Shown: positions 1 through 8,727, numbered from the stretch's first letter. The stretch: DNA of 64,000 nt from Sphingomonas naasensis (GCF_004792695.1 NZ_SRXU01000006.1:276856-340855); one strand, 5' to 3'. Notes: generated from the letters alone by a model not told the origin. A program made the numbers and translations.

Positions 1-511
1 GGCGCCCGCGCGATGCCGCACGAATCGCATCGGGATCGGCACCGATCGCGCGCAGCAGCGCCTCGCCCCGCCCGGTCAGCACGCCGCCATCGGCCGACAG
101 CTCGAGCCCGCCGCGTGCGATCATCCGATCGGCAACCGCCACTGCGATCCGCCCGGCGAGATGATCATAGCAGGTTCGCGCGCGGCGCAGCGCCGCGTCG
201 CGCGGGCCGGTGCGGACCACCGGGCGCCGCACCGCCTGCCCGGCGACCGCCATGATGCTCTCGAGCATCGCCGCCACCGCGGGCGAGGCGAGGCGATGAT
301 AGCGATGCCGCCCCTGCCGCTCGATCGCGAGCAGCCCCGCCGCGTCCATCCGGCCGAGATGCCCGCTCGCGGTGGGCGCCGCCACGCCCGCTGCCCGCGC
401 CAGCTCGCCCGCCGACAGCGCCCGCCCCTCCATCAGCGCGAGGAGCATCGCCGCGCGCGCGGGCTCGCCGACAAGTCCGGCGATCTCGGCGACATTGGCG
501 GTGGTCAGCAT
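1..511 (-). CDS. ArsR-family transcriptional regulator (3' part outside window)
   Basis: Read on the minus strand the frame opens [17 protein letters not shown] and continues off the left edge of the window, so the C-terminus is missing. Residues of about 10-75 form an ArsR-type winged helix: a short helix, an [21 protein letters not shown] recognition segment and a wing with [12 protein letters not shown]. Such proteins repress transcription and usually respond to a metal or small ligand; the metal-binding cysteines of classical ArsR are not evident here. It is divergent from the NIPSNAP/monooxygenase pair starting at 642, so autoregulation and control of that pair is a reasonable inference. 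Confidence 0.8.
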   Translation of the reverse strand, partial: MLTTANVAEIAGLVGEPARAAMLLALMEGRALSAGELARAAGVAAPTASGHLGRMDAAGLLAIERQGRHRYHRLASPAVAAMLESIMAVAGQAVRRPVVRTGPRDAALRRARTCYDHLAGRIAVAVADRMIARGGLELSADGGVLTGRGEALLRAIGADPDAIRAASRGR

Positions 512-641
512 GGCAGTCTCCGGCGGCACGAGCGCCGCGCGGCGCATCCTGCCACGAATCCGGCGCCGACGCTTCGTCCCCGGCCGAAACATCGCGCCGC
601 GCCCGGCGCTAGCCCGGCGACCGCAAGACAGGAGGCGCACG

Positions 642-971
642 ATGCTGACATGCTTCATCCGCTACGAGATCGATCCGTTCGGGCACGCCGCGTTCGCGGA
701 ATATGCCCGCAACTGGGGGCAGGCGATCCCGCGCTGCGGCGCCGATCTGATCGGCTATTTTGCGCCGCACGAGGGCTCGGCGACGACCGCCTATGGCCTC
801 TACAATATCGCCAGCCTCGCCGCCTATGAGGCGTATCGCGCCCGGCTGCGCGACGATCCCGCCGGCCGCGCCAATTACGAGTTCGCGCGGCGCGAGCGCT
901 TCATCCGCCGCGAAGACCGGACCTTCCTGCGCCTCGCCTCGACCCCGCATGCGCCGCTGGTGCGGCCATGA
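642..971 (+). CDS. NIPSNAP family protein
   Basis: 109 residues, beginning [23 protein letters not shown]. The alpha/beta dimeric ferredoxin-like pattern (MLTC-IRYEIDP, aromatic residues in GYF-APHEGS and AYGLYN, then [14 protein letters not shown]) fits the NIPSNAP family, small proteins of poorly known function that sometimes act on small-molecule metabolites. The start is supported by AGGAGG 7-8 bases upstream. Its stop overlaps the next start (ATGA), so the two are translationally coupled and probably work together. The reaction is unknown. Confidence 0.75.
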   Translation: MLTCFIRYEIDPFGHAAFAEYARNWGQAIPRCGADLIGYFAPHEGSATTAYGLYNIASLAAYEAYRARLRDDPAGRANYEFARRERFIRREDRTFLRLASTPHAPLVRP

Positions 972-1321
972 TCGCGGTGCTGTTCGAGGCCTGGCCCGCT
1001 TCGGGACGCACGCAGGACTATCTCGATCTCGCGGCGGCGCTGCGTGATCAGCTCGACGCGGTCGACGGCTTCGTCTCGATCGAGCGTTTCGAGAGCCTCA
1101 CCGAACCGGGCAAGCTGCTGTCGCTCTCCTTCTTCCGCGACGAGGAAGCGGTGGCGCGCTGGCGCAACCTGCCCGCGCACCGCGCCACCCAGGCGCGCGG
1201 GCGGGGCGGAGTGTTCTCGGACTATCGGCTTCGCGTCGCCGCGGTGCTGCGCGATTACGGGCTCAACGACCGCGATCAGGCACCCGCCGACAGCCGCGAC
1301 GCGCATCGCGATCAGAGATAG
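968..1321 (+). CDS. antibiotic biosynthesis monooxygenase (ABM) domain protein
   Basis: 117 residues. The core [48 protein letters not shown] and HRATQARGR is the typical ABM ferredoxin-like fold: substrate-facing FE residues, the KLLSLSFF strand and a W in the helix. Members are cofactor-free monooxygenases or small stress proteins. It overlaps the previous gene by 4 bases and converges tail-to-tail with the phytanoyl-CoA dioxygenase gene, with which it shares 10 bases at the 3' ends. The substrate is unknown. Confidence 0.75.
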   Translation: MIAVLFEAWPASGRTQDYLDLAAALRDQLDAVDGFVSIERFESLTEPGKLLSLSFFRDEEAVARWRNLPAHRATQARGRGGVFSDYRLRVAAVLRDYGLNDRDQAPADSRDAHRDQR

Positions 1322-2181
1322 TGCGGCTCGCCGCGCACATGGAGATCCTCGTAATGGACCAGCGCCGGCTCAGGGCCGAGCGGTACCGGCTTGCCGTCGC
1401 GGAACGCCCATTCGCCGCGGTCGCAATCCTCGGCGCGAACATAGCCGTTGATATAGAGCCGGCGCTGATGATCCGCGCGGTTGGTCCCCGAACCATGGAC
1501 CAGATACGGATTCCACAGCGCGAGATCGCCCGGCGCTAGATCGAGGTCGATCACATCGTCAACCGAGAGCCCGACCTTCTCCAGCACGTCGTCGGCCATC
1601 GCGTTGCCGAGCACTTCGGTATCGGTGTCGAGATCGAGATCGCCCGCGAGATGGCTGCGCGGGATGAAGCGCATGCCCCCCGATTGCGGATTGTGCGGAT
1701 CGATCGCGAGGCCGGTCTGGACATAGGCGGTGCCGAGATTGCGATAGCAGGCGTCAGGCTTGCGGAAGCGCGAATCCTGGTGCCACGCGAAATCGCCCAT
1801 CCCGCCCGGTGCCTTCCAGTGGAGCTGGTTGATGATCTGCTTGACGTCGCCGCCGATCAGCGGGGCGAGCATCGCCGCGAACCGCGGATCGCGCCGCACG
1901 CGATCGAGCACCGGCTGGTGATAGGAGGGCCATTGCACCATCCGCACCAGCGGCTCGGCGCCTGCGCGCGGCGCGACGTTGTAGAAGAGATTGCCGTGGC
2001 GGAAGCTGCGTCCATGCGCGACGCCCTCGGCATGGATCTGGTCGATCGCCGCGCCGATCGCGGCGACTTCGTCTGCGTTGAAGAAACCGCGCAGCACGGC
2101 ATAGCCGTCGCGGCGGAACTTGGCGCCGTAATCGGCCTCCTCGGCGCCATCACGCAGCCCAGGCTGTTCGAATCCCACCAT
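1312..2181 (-). CDS. phytanoyl-CoA dioxygenase (PhyH) family protein
   Basis: 289 residues from MVGFEQPGLRDGAEEADYG. PhyH enzymes are non-haem Fe(II)/2-oxoglutarate oxygenases. The iron triad is visible as the HxD of FAWHQDSRF and the distal His of YLVHGSGTNR, with the following RRLYINGY supplying the likely 2-oxoglutarate-binding Arg. FRRDGYAVLRGFFNADEV is the usual N-terminal motif. A longer in-frame start (near 2235) adds an Arg-rich tail that looks untranslated, so the inner ATG was chosen. No neighbouring pathway identifies the substrate. Confidence 0.85.
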   Translation of the reverse strand: MVGFEQPGLRDGAEEADYGAKFRRDGYAVLRGFFNADEVAAIGAAIDQIHAEGVAHGRSFRHGNLFYNVAPRAGAEPLVRMVQWPSYHQPVLDRVRRDPRFAAMLAPLIGGDVKQIINQLHWKAPGGMGDFAWHQDSRFRKPDACYRNLGTAYVQTGLAIDPHNPQSGGMRFIPRSHLAGDLDLDTDTEVLGNAMADDVLEKVGLSVDDVIDLDLAPGDLALWNPYLVHGSGTNRADHQRRLYINGYVRAEDCDRGEWAFRDGKPVPLGPEPALVHYEDLHVRGEPHYL

Positions 2182-2281
2182 TTTCCTCCACGTCCGGACC
2201 CCGTGATCCTGGCCCCTGCGGCCCCGGGGAGACAAGAAGCGTGCGCGCCGTCGCCAATGCCCTGCGGCTATGGCAATCGCG

Positions 2282-2683
2282 TCAGCGCCGCCCGAGCAGC
2301 CGGCCGATACCCTGATGCCGCTCGGGCATCTCGCGTCCGCATTCGCGCTCGAGCCTGTCGCGGATCGCGACCAGTTCCTTCTCGCCGAGATGCTCGATCC
2401 CGATGAACTCGTTGCGCCCGTTATCGATCGCGCGGATCAGCTCGTCGAGCTTGGCCTGGATCGCGGCGGCGTCACGATTCTGCGCGTTCTGGATCAGGAA
2501 GACCATCAGGAAGGTCACGATCGTCGTGCCGGTATTGATCACCAGCTGCCACGTATCCGACCATTTGAAGATCGGCCCGCTCAGTCCCCAGCCGACAACG
2601 ACGAGGAACGCGATCGCGAAAGCCGCGGGCCTGCCGGCCCATCCGGCCACTGCCTGCGCGAAGCGCTCGAACACACTACCCAT
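2282..2683 (-). CDS. low-affinity iron permease family protein
   Basis: 133 residues. MGSVFERFAQAVAGWAGRPAAFAIAFLVVVGWGLSGPIFKWSDTWQLVINTGTTIVTF matches the small bacterial Fet4-like family: two membrane helices (about 18-38 and 48-68), the conserved SDTWQLVINTGTTI loop and the NAQNRD motif, then a cytoplasmic helical tail (KLDELIRAIDNGRNEFIGIEHL). The family name comes from yeast Fet4; bacterial members are much shorter and transport has rarely been shown. It is monocistronic, with no visible Fur box. Confidence 0.85.
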   Translation of the reverse strand: MGSVFERFAQAVAGWAGRPAAFAIAFLVVVGWGLSGPIFKWSDTWQLVINTGTTIVTFLMVFLIQNAQNRDAAAIQAKLDELIRAIDNGRNEFIGIEHLGEKELVAIRDRLERECGREMPERHQGIGRLLGRR

Positions 2684-3469
2684 GCCGATCCTCTCGCTTT
2701 TGACCCTGTCTAGCGGGAGATCGGGGCGGGGTCACTGATGCAAGGCAGTCCAAGCGCCGAAACGCAAAAGGGGACCGGCATTGCTGCCAGTCCCCGTGTC
2801 ACCGGACTTCAGCCACTGATCCCGAAGGATGCATGACCTGGTTTCGGCGGCATGCTCCACTCGCGCCGGCAAGGGCATGCGAGCTTCGCGTCGGTCACCG
2901 GGGCCGGCTGATCTGCACGCTTCCGAAGAAGCGGCGTCGTTTCCGGCCTTCGGTGGCCCGCTCCATGACCTCGCCCGAAGGCGGAGCCATAAAGCCTTGC
3001 TGGTTGCGATTTCCCGAGCGATCCATCGATTCCGGCTTTCGCTTGCGCGACGCCCCGAATCCTGGGCTTCTCTCTTCGGGGCGATCCTTCGGCTGATCTG
3101 CCGCTTGCGCGGGCCCATCGGCTTCGGTCTCGTCCATCAGGTGGATCCTTCGCCTCGACCTGCGCTTGCGCGCCGGTTTCGGTATCGGGTTCCGCCCGGC
3201 TTCGGCGTCTCTCGAAATCGCCGCGACGCTTGCGCATCGCCTTGATCCCACAACCACCGATGCTTTCGCATCCCCGTCTCGTTCCAGTGCGGTTTCCCGA
3301 AGGCACCTGCGCTCGAAAGAGCCGTGTAAGTGGTTGATCCTGCTTTGGTTTCCCGCTGCCGAACCGTCTTCCTTACAAGACTGATGCTGTCATCGATCCC
3401 GAGTCGCGCAAAGCACGAAATCGCGCCCCGTGCCTGTGGATAACGTGAATAACGGGGAAAGATCGGGGG
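2684..3469. other. long intergenic stretch without a convincing gene
   Basis: About 790 bases lie between two minus-strand genes. Several overlapping frames are open on both strands, but none has a clear ribosome-binding site, domain or the usual GC3 pattern; all give Arg/Ser/Pro-rich products. The segment has repeated CGCTTGCG and short CGAAGG/CCTTCG motifs. A minus-strand reading starting MDETEADGPAQAADQPKDR and ending at 2895 is the least unlikely short protein. The minus-oriented hairpin at 2770-2795 would suit a minus-strand transcript ending here. Confidence 0.4.
2770..2795 (-). terminator. terminator-like hairpin
   Basis: GGGGACCGGCA pairs with TGCCAGTCCCC around a TTGC loop (one G-U pair). 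On the minus strand the stem is followed by TTTTGCGTTT, the form of an intrinsic terminator. It implies a minus-strand transcript coming from 2800-3400, where no firm gene is visible. Confidence 0.5.
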
Positions 3470-3898
3470 TCAGGCCCGGTCGGGCGCCCAATCCCGTGGC
3501 GCGAGCTCGAAGCCGGCGAATTCGAAGCCCGGGACGACCACGCAGCTCACCAGCGCCCAGCCGGAGGGTGCCGCGGTCGATTGCCAGCGATTCGCCGGCA
3601 CGACGCACTGGGGCGCATAGCCGCGCAGCACGTCGCCGCCAAGCGCGATCGTCGCGATGCCGCCGTCCGCCTGCTCGACCAGCACGTCGAGCGGCGACCC
3701 GGCATGCCACAGCCAGAGCTCGTCGGCATCGACGCGGTGCCAATGCGATCGCTGGCCGGCCTCGAGCAGGAAGTGAATCGCCGTCCCGCCGGCTCGTTCC
3801 CCCTCCGCCGCCGCCGCGCGCCACGTTTCGCGGTACCAACCGCCCTCCGGGTGCGGTGAAAGGTTGAGCCGGTCGATGATCGTTCGTGGGTCGTTCAT
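3470..3898 (-). CDS. DUF985-type cupin domain protein
   Basis: 142 residues from MNDPRTIIDRLNLSPHPEGGWYRETWR. The LxPHPEGGWYRE opening, AIHFLLEAGQRSHWHRVDADELWLWHAGSPL and the late GFEFAGFELA are hallmarks of the DUF985/YML079w-like cupins. The His residues of SHWHR and the Glu of DELW are positioned like a cupin metal site. The function of the family is unsettled. The longer upstream frame lacks coding character and crosses the promoter of the glycine-zipper gene, so the inner ATG at 3898 is preferred. Confidence 0.85.
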   Translation of the reverse strand: MNDPRTIIDRLNLSPHPEGGWYRETWRAAAAEGERAGGTAIHFLLEAGQRSHWHRVDADELWLWHAGSPLDVLVEQADGGIATIALGGDVLRGYAPQCVVPANRWQSTAAPSGWALVSCVVVPGFEFAGFELAPRDWAPDRA

Positions 3899-4016
3899 CT
3901 CGAAAATCCCAACGTCAGATGAGCGGAACGTAGTTTCAGGTTCATGAAACTGCCTGCCCTCACGGGACGTTTCGCTACCGGTTTCTGCAACTAGAACAAC
4001 ATACGGGAGTGATATC

Positions 4017-4370
4017 ATGCGGAAGTTCATTGTCGCGCTGAGCGCGGTTGCGGTGGCGATCCCCACCACCATGGCCCTGCCGGCCCCCAAGGCCGAAGCC
4101 AAGGCCTATGACTATAAGGCCGGCTACAATGCCGACACCCAGCGCCGTCGCTATGCCTATCGCGAATGGCGCGGCCGCGACGGCCGCCGCTATTGCCGCA
4201 AGCCCAACGGCACCACCGGTCTGGTCGTCGGCGGCGTCGCCGGCGCGCTGGTCGGCCGCTCGATCGACACCCGCGGTGACCGCGCCGCCGGCACGCTGCT
4301 CGGCGCCGCCGCCGGCGCGCTGGTCGGCCGCGAGGTCGAGCGCAGCAGCAGCCGTAGCCGCTGCCGCTAA
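4017..4370 (+). CDS. exported glycine-zipper 2TM domain protein
   Basis: 117 residues. Signal peptide MRKFIVALSAVAVAIPTTMALPAPKAEA, then a basic Tyr/Arg-rich linker (YDYKAGYNADTQRRRYAYREWRGRDGRRYCRK), then two Gly-zipper helices GLVVGGVAGALVGRSID and GTLLGAAAGALVGREVE. These resemble the SlyB/Rick_17kDa outer-membrane glycine-zipper proteins, but no lipobox is present. The start is supported by GGGAG 8 bases upstream. Probably an envelope protein of structural or stress role; no operon partners. Confidence 0.8.
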   Translation: MRKFIVALSAVAVAIPTTMALPAPKAEAKAYDYKAGYNADTQRRRYAYREWRGRDGRRYCRKPNGTTGLVVGGVAGALVGRSIDTRGDRAAGTLLGAAAGALVGREVERSSSRSRCR

Positions 4371-4421
4371 CGCCTGAAAACGCACGCGGAGCATTAACCT
4401 TGGCGCGGTAAAAGCGCCGTC

Positions 4422-5606
4422 ATGCTCCGCGTGCTCGTTCTCTCCACGCTCTTCCCCGACGCCACGCGTCCCAATTTCGGCATCTTCGTCGAGCGCCAGT
4501 CGCTCGCGCTCGCCGAGCGGCCCGATGTCGCGCTGCGCATCGTCGCGCCGCGCGGGCTTCCCCCCGCCCCGCTCGACCGGTTACCGCACTATCGCGGCCT
4601 TGCCCGGCTTCCCGAGCGCGAAACGTGGAAGGGCCTGCAGGTCTACCGCCCGCGCTTCGCCAATTATCCCGGCACCGGCGGCCGCTTCCATGCCCGCGCG
4701 CTCGCCGACGCGGTCACGCCCCTGCTCCGCGAGATCCGCCGCGACTTTGCGTTCGACGTGATCAACGCCGAATTCTTCTTTCCCGACGGCGTCGCCGCGG
4801 TCGAACTCGGCCGCCGCTTCGGCGTGCCGGTGTCGATCAAGGCGCGCGGTTCGGACATCCATAGCTGGAGCGGGAAGCCGGCGGTCGGCGGGCAGATCCG
4901 CGCCGCCGCGCACGCCGCCGACGGGCTGCTCGCGGTCTCCGAGGCGATGCGCGACGACATGACCGCGCTCGGCCTGCCCGGCGATCGCACCGAATGCATC
5001 GTCACCGGCGTCGATTTCGCGCGCTTCGCCCCGCGCGACCGCGGCGAGGCCAAGGCCGCGCTCGGCGTCACCGGCCCGCTGGTGCTTTCGGTCGGCGCGC
5101 TGATCCCGCTCAAGGGGCATCAGATCGTCATCGACGCCATCGCGACGATGCCCGGCGTCGCGCTGTGGATCGCCGGCGAAGGCCCGTATCGCGCCCAGCT
5201 TGCGGCACAGATCGCCCGCCTCGGGCTCGGCGATCGCGTGCGCCTGCTCGGCTCGGTGGCGCATGCCGAGCTTCCGCCGATGCTCGCCGCCGCCGACGCG
5301 ATGGCGCTCGCTTCCGAACGCGAGGGGCTCGCCAATGCGTGGCTCGAAGCGCTCGCCAGCGGCACGCCCGTGGTCATCCCCGATGTCGGCGGGGCGCGGC
5401 AGGTGGTGCGCGACGCCGTCGGCGGCCGCATCGTGCCGCGCACGCCCGACGCCTTTGCAGCAGCCCTGACCGCGCTGATCGCCGCGCCGCCCGAAGCCGC
5501 TGCGGTCCGCGCCTCGGTCGAGCCCTTCACCTGGGCCGCCAACAGCGCCCGCTTGCAGGGCTTTCTCGCGCGTCTCGTCGCCGATCGCCAGCGCGCCGCC
5601 GCCTGA
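4422..5606 (+). CDS. glycosyltransferase family 4
   Basis: 394 residues. Two Rossmann halves of a GT-B enzyme: the N-terminal half begins MLRVLVLSTLFPDATRPNFGIFVERQS, and the C-terminal half holds LVLSVGALIPLKGHQIVIDAI, the LWIAGEGPYR segment and the donor-binding ASEREGLANAWLEALASGTPVVIPDVGGARQVV, with the EX7E-like Glu pair of retaining GT4 transferases. Its acceptor pathway cannot be told: there is no polysaccharide cluster nearby. The start follows a short GCGCGG-TAAAA-GCGCC hairpin. Confidence 0.9.
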   Translation: MLRVLVLSTLFPDATRPNFGIFVERQSLALAERPDVALRIVAPRGLPPAPLDRLPHYRGLARLPERETWKGLQVYRPRFANYPGTGGRFHARALADAVTPLLREIRRDFAFDVINAEFFFPDGVAAVELGRRFGVPVSIKARGSDIHSWSGKPAVGGQIRAAAHAADGLLAVSEAMRDDMTALGLPGDRTECIVTGVDFARFAPRDRGEAKAALGVTGPLVLSVGALIPLKGHQIVIDAIATMPGVALWIAGEGPYRAQLAAQIARLGLGDRVRLLGSVAHAELPPMLAAADAMALASEREGLANAWLEALASGTPVVIPDVGGARQVVRDAVGGRIVPRTPDAFAAALTALIAAPPEAAAVRASVEPFTWAANSARLQGFLARLVADRQRAAA

Positions 5607-5680
5607 GCCGGGGCGACACCGGCGGAACGGCTCGCGCCGCGCACCGTTGAGGCCCTTCGGGCGGGTACGGAGAGACGCAA

Positions 5681-5884
5681 ATGGCCGACTACGACCGCAA
5701 ACCCGACACTTCGATCATCGGCCGGGACGCCGATGCCGCGCGCGGCGACGCGCTGCTCGACCAGCGCGCCCGGACCGCCTCCGAGCGCGCCGGCGGCACC
5801 GTCGACGGAACCGCCGAAGCCGAGGAATGCGAAGGCTTCGACATCGTGTTCGAGCGCGAGGAGCCGGCCAACGGCGCGCATTGA
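5681..5884 (+). CDS. small acidic protein of unknown function
   Basis: 67 residues, MADYDRKPDTSIIGRDADAARGDALLDQR..., highly charged and probably disordered. GGAGAG lies 7 bases before ATG. No membrane segment, signal or known motif. It lies between a glycosyltransferase and the H1-like gene with short gaps, and its codon use matches neighbours, so it is likely real. Confidence 0.55.
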   Translation: MADYDRKPDTSIIGRDADAARGDALLDQRARTASERAGGTVDGTAEAEECEGFDIVFEREEPANGAH

Positions 5885-5962
5885 GGACACGATGGCGCAA
5901 TCCCGCGTTGACCACCCGGCGATGATCCGTGACACTGGCGTCACGGAACGCGGAGGTTGTCG

Positions 5963-6550
5963 ATGGCGGGCAAGAAGAAGAAGGAAGAAAAGAGCACGGC
6001 CGGCAAGGGCTCGTTTCTTCCCAAGAGCATCGCGGGCGTGAAGTTTCCCAAGGGCGTACGCAACAAGCTGACCGATCTGGCGAAGCATCCGATCGTCGCG
6101 GACATTCTCGCGGCGGGGCTGGTCGCGATCGCGGCGAAGCTCAAGAACGAGCCCGCAGTGAAGCAGGGCGCGGCCAGGGCTGCCGATGCCGTCGAGGACG
6201 CGGTTCAGAGCGTGGCGCAGAACGCCGCCGACGTCGCCGCGACGATCGCCGCGCCGGCTGCAAAACCCGCCGCGAAGCGCACCCGCAAGGCCCCGGCCAA
6301 GGCAGCCGCCGCGCCCAAGCCGGCCGGCGCCGATGCCAAGCCGGTGGCGCGCCGCGCCCGCAAGCCGGCGACGCCTTCCGCCACGGCGGCTGCGCCGCGT
6401 GCGCGCAAGCCGGCGGCGCCCGCCGCGGAGTCGGCCGCGAAGCCCCCTGCCCGTCGCAGCCGCAAGCCGGCCGAGAGCAGCGCGACCAAGCCGCGTGCCG
6501 CGCGGCGGCCGGCACCCAAAAAGCCGACGCCCCCCAAGACGGACACCTGA
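5963..6550 (+). CDS. histone-H1-like Lys/Ala/Pro-rich protein
   Basis: 195 residues. GCGGAGG sits 6 bases before the chosen ATG; a TTG two codons earlier is less well placed. The N-terminal 90 residues contain a hydrophobic helix (HPIVADILAAGLVAIAAKL). The C-terminal 100 residues are a tandem Ala/Lys/Pro/Arg tail with repeated RKPA and KPAA units, like eukaryotic H1 tails and bacterial AlgP/HupS-type proteins. A DNA- or polyanion-binding role is inferred from composition only. Confidence 0.65.
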   Translation: MAGKKKKEEKSTAGKGSFLPKSIAGVKFPKGVRNKLTDLAKHPIVADILAAGLVAIAAKLKNEPAVKQGAARAADAVEDAVQSVAQNAADVAATIAAPAAKPAAKRTRKAPAKAAAAPKPAGADAKPVARRARKPATPSATAAAPRARKPAAPAAESAAKPPARRSRKPAESSATKPRAARRPAPKKPTPPKTDT

Positions 6551-6594
6551 TCCTCTGCTAACGGGCGGACGGGAGCGAACGTCGAGGGGGAAAG

Positions 6595-7230
6595 ATGCCG
6601 AGGATTCCACGTGCACCCGAGCTGCATGGCCCCGGCCACGCGCTCGAGCGGATGATATTCTTCTCGGACGCGGTGTTCGCGATCGCGATCACCTTGCTGA
6701 TCATCGAGATCCATGTCCCCGAGGTGCATGCTCCGCGCACCGATCACGCCTTCCTCGTCGCGCTGGCGCAGATCATCCCCCACTTCGTCAGCTTTCTCGT
6801 CTCCTTCTTCGTGATCGGCGCTTTCTGGGCCGGGCACCACCGGGCGTTCGATTGCGCGCGGCATTGGGACTCGCGGCTGATCCTGCCCAATCTGCTGCTG
6901 CTCTGCACGATAGCGGCGATGCCGTTCTTCACCGCGCTGGCCTCGGAATATTATGGCCACCGCGTCCCCGTCGCCTTTTATTGCGGCTGGCTGGCGCTGG
7001 CCGCGCTCGCGGCGATCCGCGTCCAGCGGCTCGTCACCAATGCGCCACTCGTCGGCGAGGAGGTTCCGCTCGCGCAGCGCGCCGCGATCCGCCAGCGCGG
7101 CTATGCGACCTTTCTCGGCGCGCTCACCGGCTTCGTCGTCAGCCTGTTCGTGCCGTGGCTCGGCCAGCCCGCGCTGATCAGCATCCCGCTCTGGCGGATG
7201 CTGCTCCAGCGACTGCACCCGCAGGGTTGA
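6595..7230 (+). CDS. TMEM175-family potassium channel-like protein
   Basis: 211 residues, about six membrane helices. The first helix carries the family signature FSDAVFAIAITLLIIEI (FSDAVFAIAxT), which lines the pore of TMEM175 channels; later helices include HFVSFLVSFFVIGAFWAGHH and LILPNLLLLCTIAAMPFFTAL. Known TMEM175 homologues are K+-selective leak channels. The ATG at 6595 is preceded by AGGGGGAA. It is followed by convergent genes; no regulatory signal was seen. Confidence 0.85.
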   Translation: MPRIPRAPELHGPGHALERMIFFSDAVFAIAITLLIIEIHVPEVHAPRTDHAFLVALAQIIPHFVSFLVSFFVIGAFWAGHHRAFDCARHWDSRLILPNLLLLCTIAAMPFFTALASEYYGHRVPVAFYCGWLALAALAAIRVQRLVTNAPLVGEEVPLAQRAAIRQRGYATFLGALTGFVVSLFVPWLGQPALISIPLWRMLLQRLHPQG

Positions 7231-7245
7231 CGCCGCGCTCCGGCC

Positions 7246-7653
7246 TCAATCGCCGGTGAAACGCACGCCGAAATAGGCCACCGCGCCGCCGCCCGGCGTG
7301 CGCACCATCGCCACCATCACGCCGCGCCCGTCGCCGGCGCGCCACGCCTGGGCGAGCTTCTTGCCGGGATCGGCGCCGGGCAGCGCCACCGGCTTCGCGC
7401 CGCGCTCGCGCGCGAGATTGTCGATGCGCTTGGCGATCGCGTTCCACGGCAGATCCTTGCCGACGGTGAACAGCCGTTCGCCCTCGATCGTGACACCGCC
7501 CTTCGAGACGTCGCTCGTCAGCGCGCGCAGCGCCTGCCGTTCGGTTGCGCTCGCGCCGTTCTGCGCGCCGGCGGGGGCAGGCAGCGCCGCGAGATCGAAC
7601 CCGCGCACCAGCCCGAGAAAGGCCAACAGACTCAAGAGCGCCGCTTTCAGCAA
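7246..7653 (-). CDS. small exported protein downstream of the calpain-like gene
   Basis: 135 residues. The N-terminus MLKAALLSLLAFLGLVRGFDLAALPAPAGAQ looks like a Sec signal or membrane anchor. The body (ERQALRALTSDVSKGGVTIEGERLFTVGKDLPWNAIAKRIDNLARERG...) ends in a beta-rich VAMVRTPGGGAVAYFGVRF. No recognised domain. It begins 65 bases after the stop of the calpain-like protease on the same strand and could be co-transcribed. An inhibitor or immunity role would be speculation from position alone. Confidence 0.6.
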   Translation of the reverse strand: MLKAALLSLLAFLGLVRGFDLAALPAPAGAQNGASATERQALRALTSDVSKGGVTIEGERLFTVGKDLPWNAIAKRIDNLARERGAKPVALPGADPGKKLAQAWRAGDGRGVMVAMVRTPGGGAVAYFGVRFTGD

Positions 7654-7718
7654 AAATATGTCCCTCGCAGCCGAGCTTGCCCGCTTTGCCAGGGGCGCTC
7701 AACCCCGTTGCGATGGCT

Positions 7719-8675
7719 TCAGCGTGGCGCGGGGCCAGCCGTGAACGCCTCGGCGCCGCCGGTATCGACGAGCGTGCGCAGCGGAACCTCCATCGTCGCC
7801 GACGCGGTGTCGTGCCCCTCGCCGACATTCATGTTGGTGCTCCACGGATTGCGCACGCTGACCATCCACTCGCCATCGGCATTCTTGTGGACGCCTTCGA
7901 CGGTGTAGACGTGATTGTCGACCAGCCCGTCCTGTGTGCCTTCGTTGCCGCGAATCTTGTCCCACAGGCTGCGATTCTCGGGCACCGTCCACAGCGTCAC
8001 CGGCCGGCCGTTCGACAGCGCCGCATCGACTTGCCCTGCCATTCGGTCGAGCGCCGAATTCTCGCTCTCGAAAAAGCCCTCCGAATAGCGGATCTCGTCG
8101 CCGCGATCGCCGGTGATCGCCTGCATCGCGTCCTGCGGCCAGCCGCCATTGGCGATCGCGTTATAGCCCTCGGCCAACCCGTCGGCGGGATTGCTGTCGT
8201 GCACCTTGGCATAGGCGGTCTCGGCGACCGCGGGCCAGATCGGGCCGTCGAGCCCGGTGTTGTCGGCGGTCGACCCGCCCGAGCGCGCGAGATTGTCCTC
8301 GAGCTCGGCCTGCGTGACCTGCACCGATTGCGGATTGCCGTCGCCATCGTGCAGCTGGACAGTGAAATTGCCGGTGCGCGCGTCGAAGCTGATCATGTTG
8401 CGGATCGCATCGGGCTGCTGGCGCGCGACCGCGCCGAGCGTCGCGACGAAATAGCAATCGCCCAGCGCGTCCTGGCGGATGTCGGCAGCCTGCGGTCCCT
8501 GAGCGCCATAGAGGTCGGCGGCGTCGAAGCGGACCTCGGCGGGCTTGGCGACGCCGCCGCCCATGCCGTCGATCGGGATGCGGAACCCCGGAATCGACAC
8601 CGCGCTGCCGGCGAGCAGCGAATCCAGATTGAAACGACTAGCAACGCCTGCTGCGGCGCCCGCGGCCTCGAGCAT
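7719..8675 (-). CDS. calpain-like (C2 family) cysteine protease, candidate type III effector
   Basis: 318 residues from MLEAAGAAAGVASRF. The papain-fold triad of C2 peptidases can be placed: Gln68 and Cys74 in the QDALGDCYFVATL motif, His255 in VDNHVYTVEG and Asn276 in VRNPWST. There is no Sec signal; the first 35 residues are small, polar and helical, compatible with type III export. GGGAGAG precedes ATG. A near-palindromic dyad at 8728-8748 lies in its promoter and is shared with the divergent lipase gene. Role as a secreted effector is inferred from context, not shown. Confidence 0.8.
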   Translation of the reverse strand: MLEAAGAAAGVASRFNLDSLLAGSAVSIPGFRIPIDGMGGGVAKPAEVRFDAADLYGAQGPQAADIRQDALGDCYFVATLGAVARQQPDAIRNMISFDARTGNFTVQLHDGDGNPQSVQVTQAELEDNLARSGGSTADNTGLDGPIWPAVAETAYAKVHDSNPADGLAEGYNAIANGGWPQDAMQAITGDRGDEIRYSEGFFESENSALDRMAGQVDAALSNGRPVTLWTVPENRSLWDKIRGNEGTQDGLVDNHVYTVEGVHKNADGEWMVSVRNPWSTNMNVGEGHDTASATMEVPLRTLVDTGGAEAFTAGPAPR

Positions 8676-8727
8676 GCCGACTCTCCCATAGTTGCACGGG
8701 GGATATGCGCGTCGCGCGCGGGCGCCG

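Noticed and set aside
2732..3306. Overlapping minus-strand open frames giving Arg/Ser-rich products
   Set aside because: No start signal, domain or codon bias; one frame runs through the terminator-like hairpin. Kept only as an unexplained gap.
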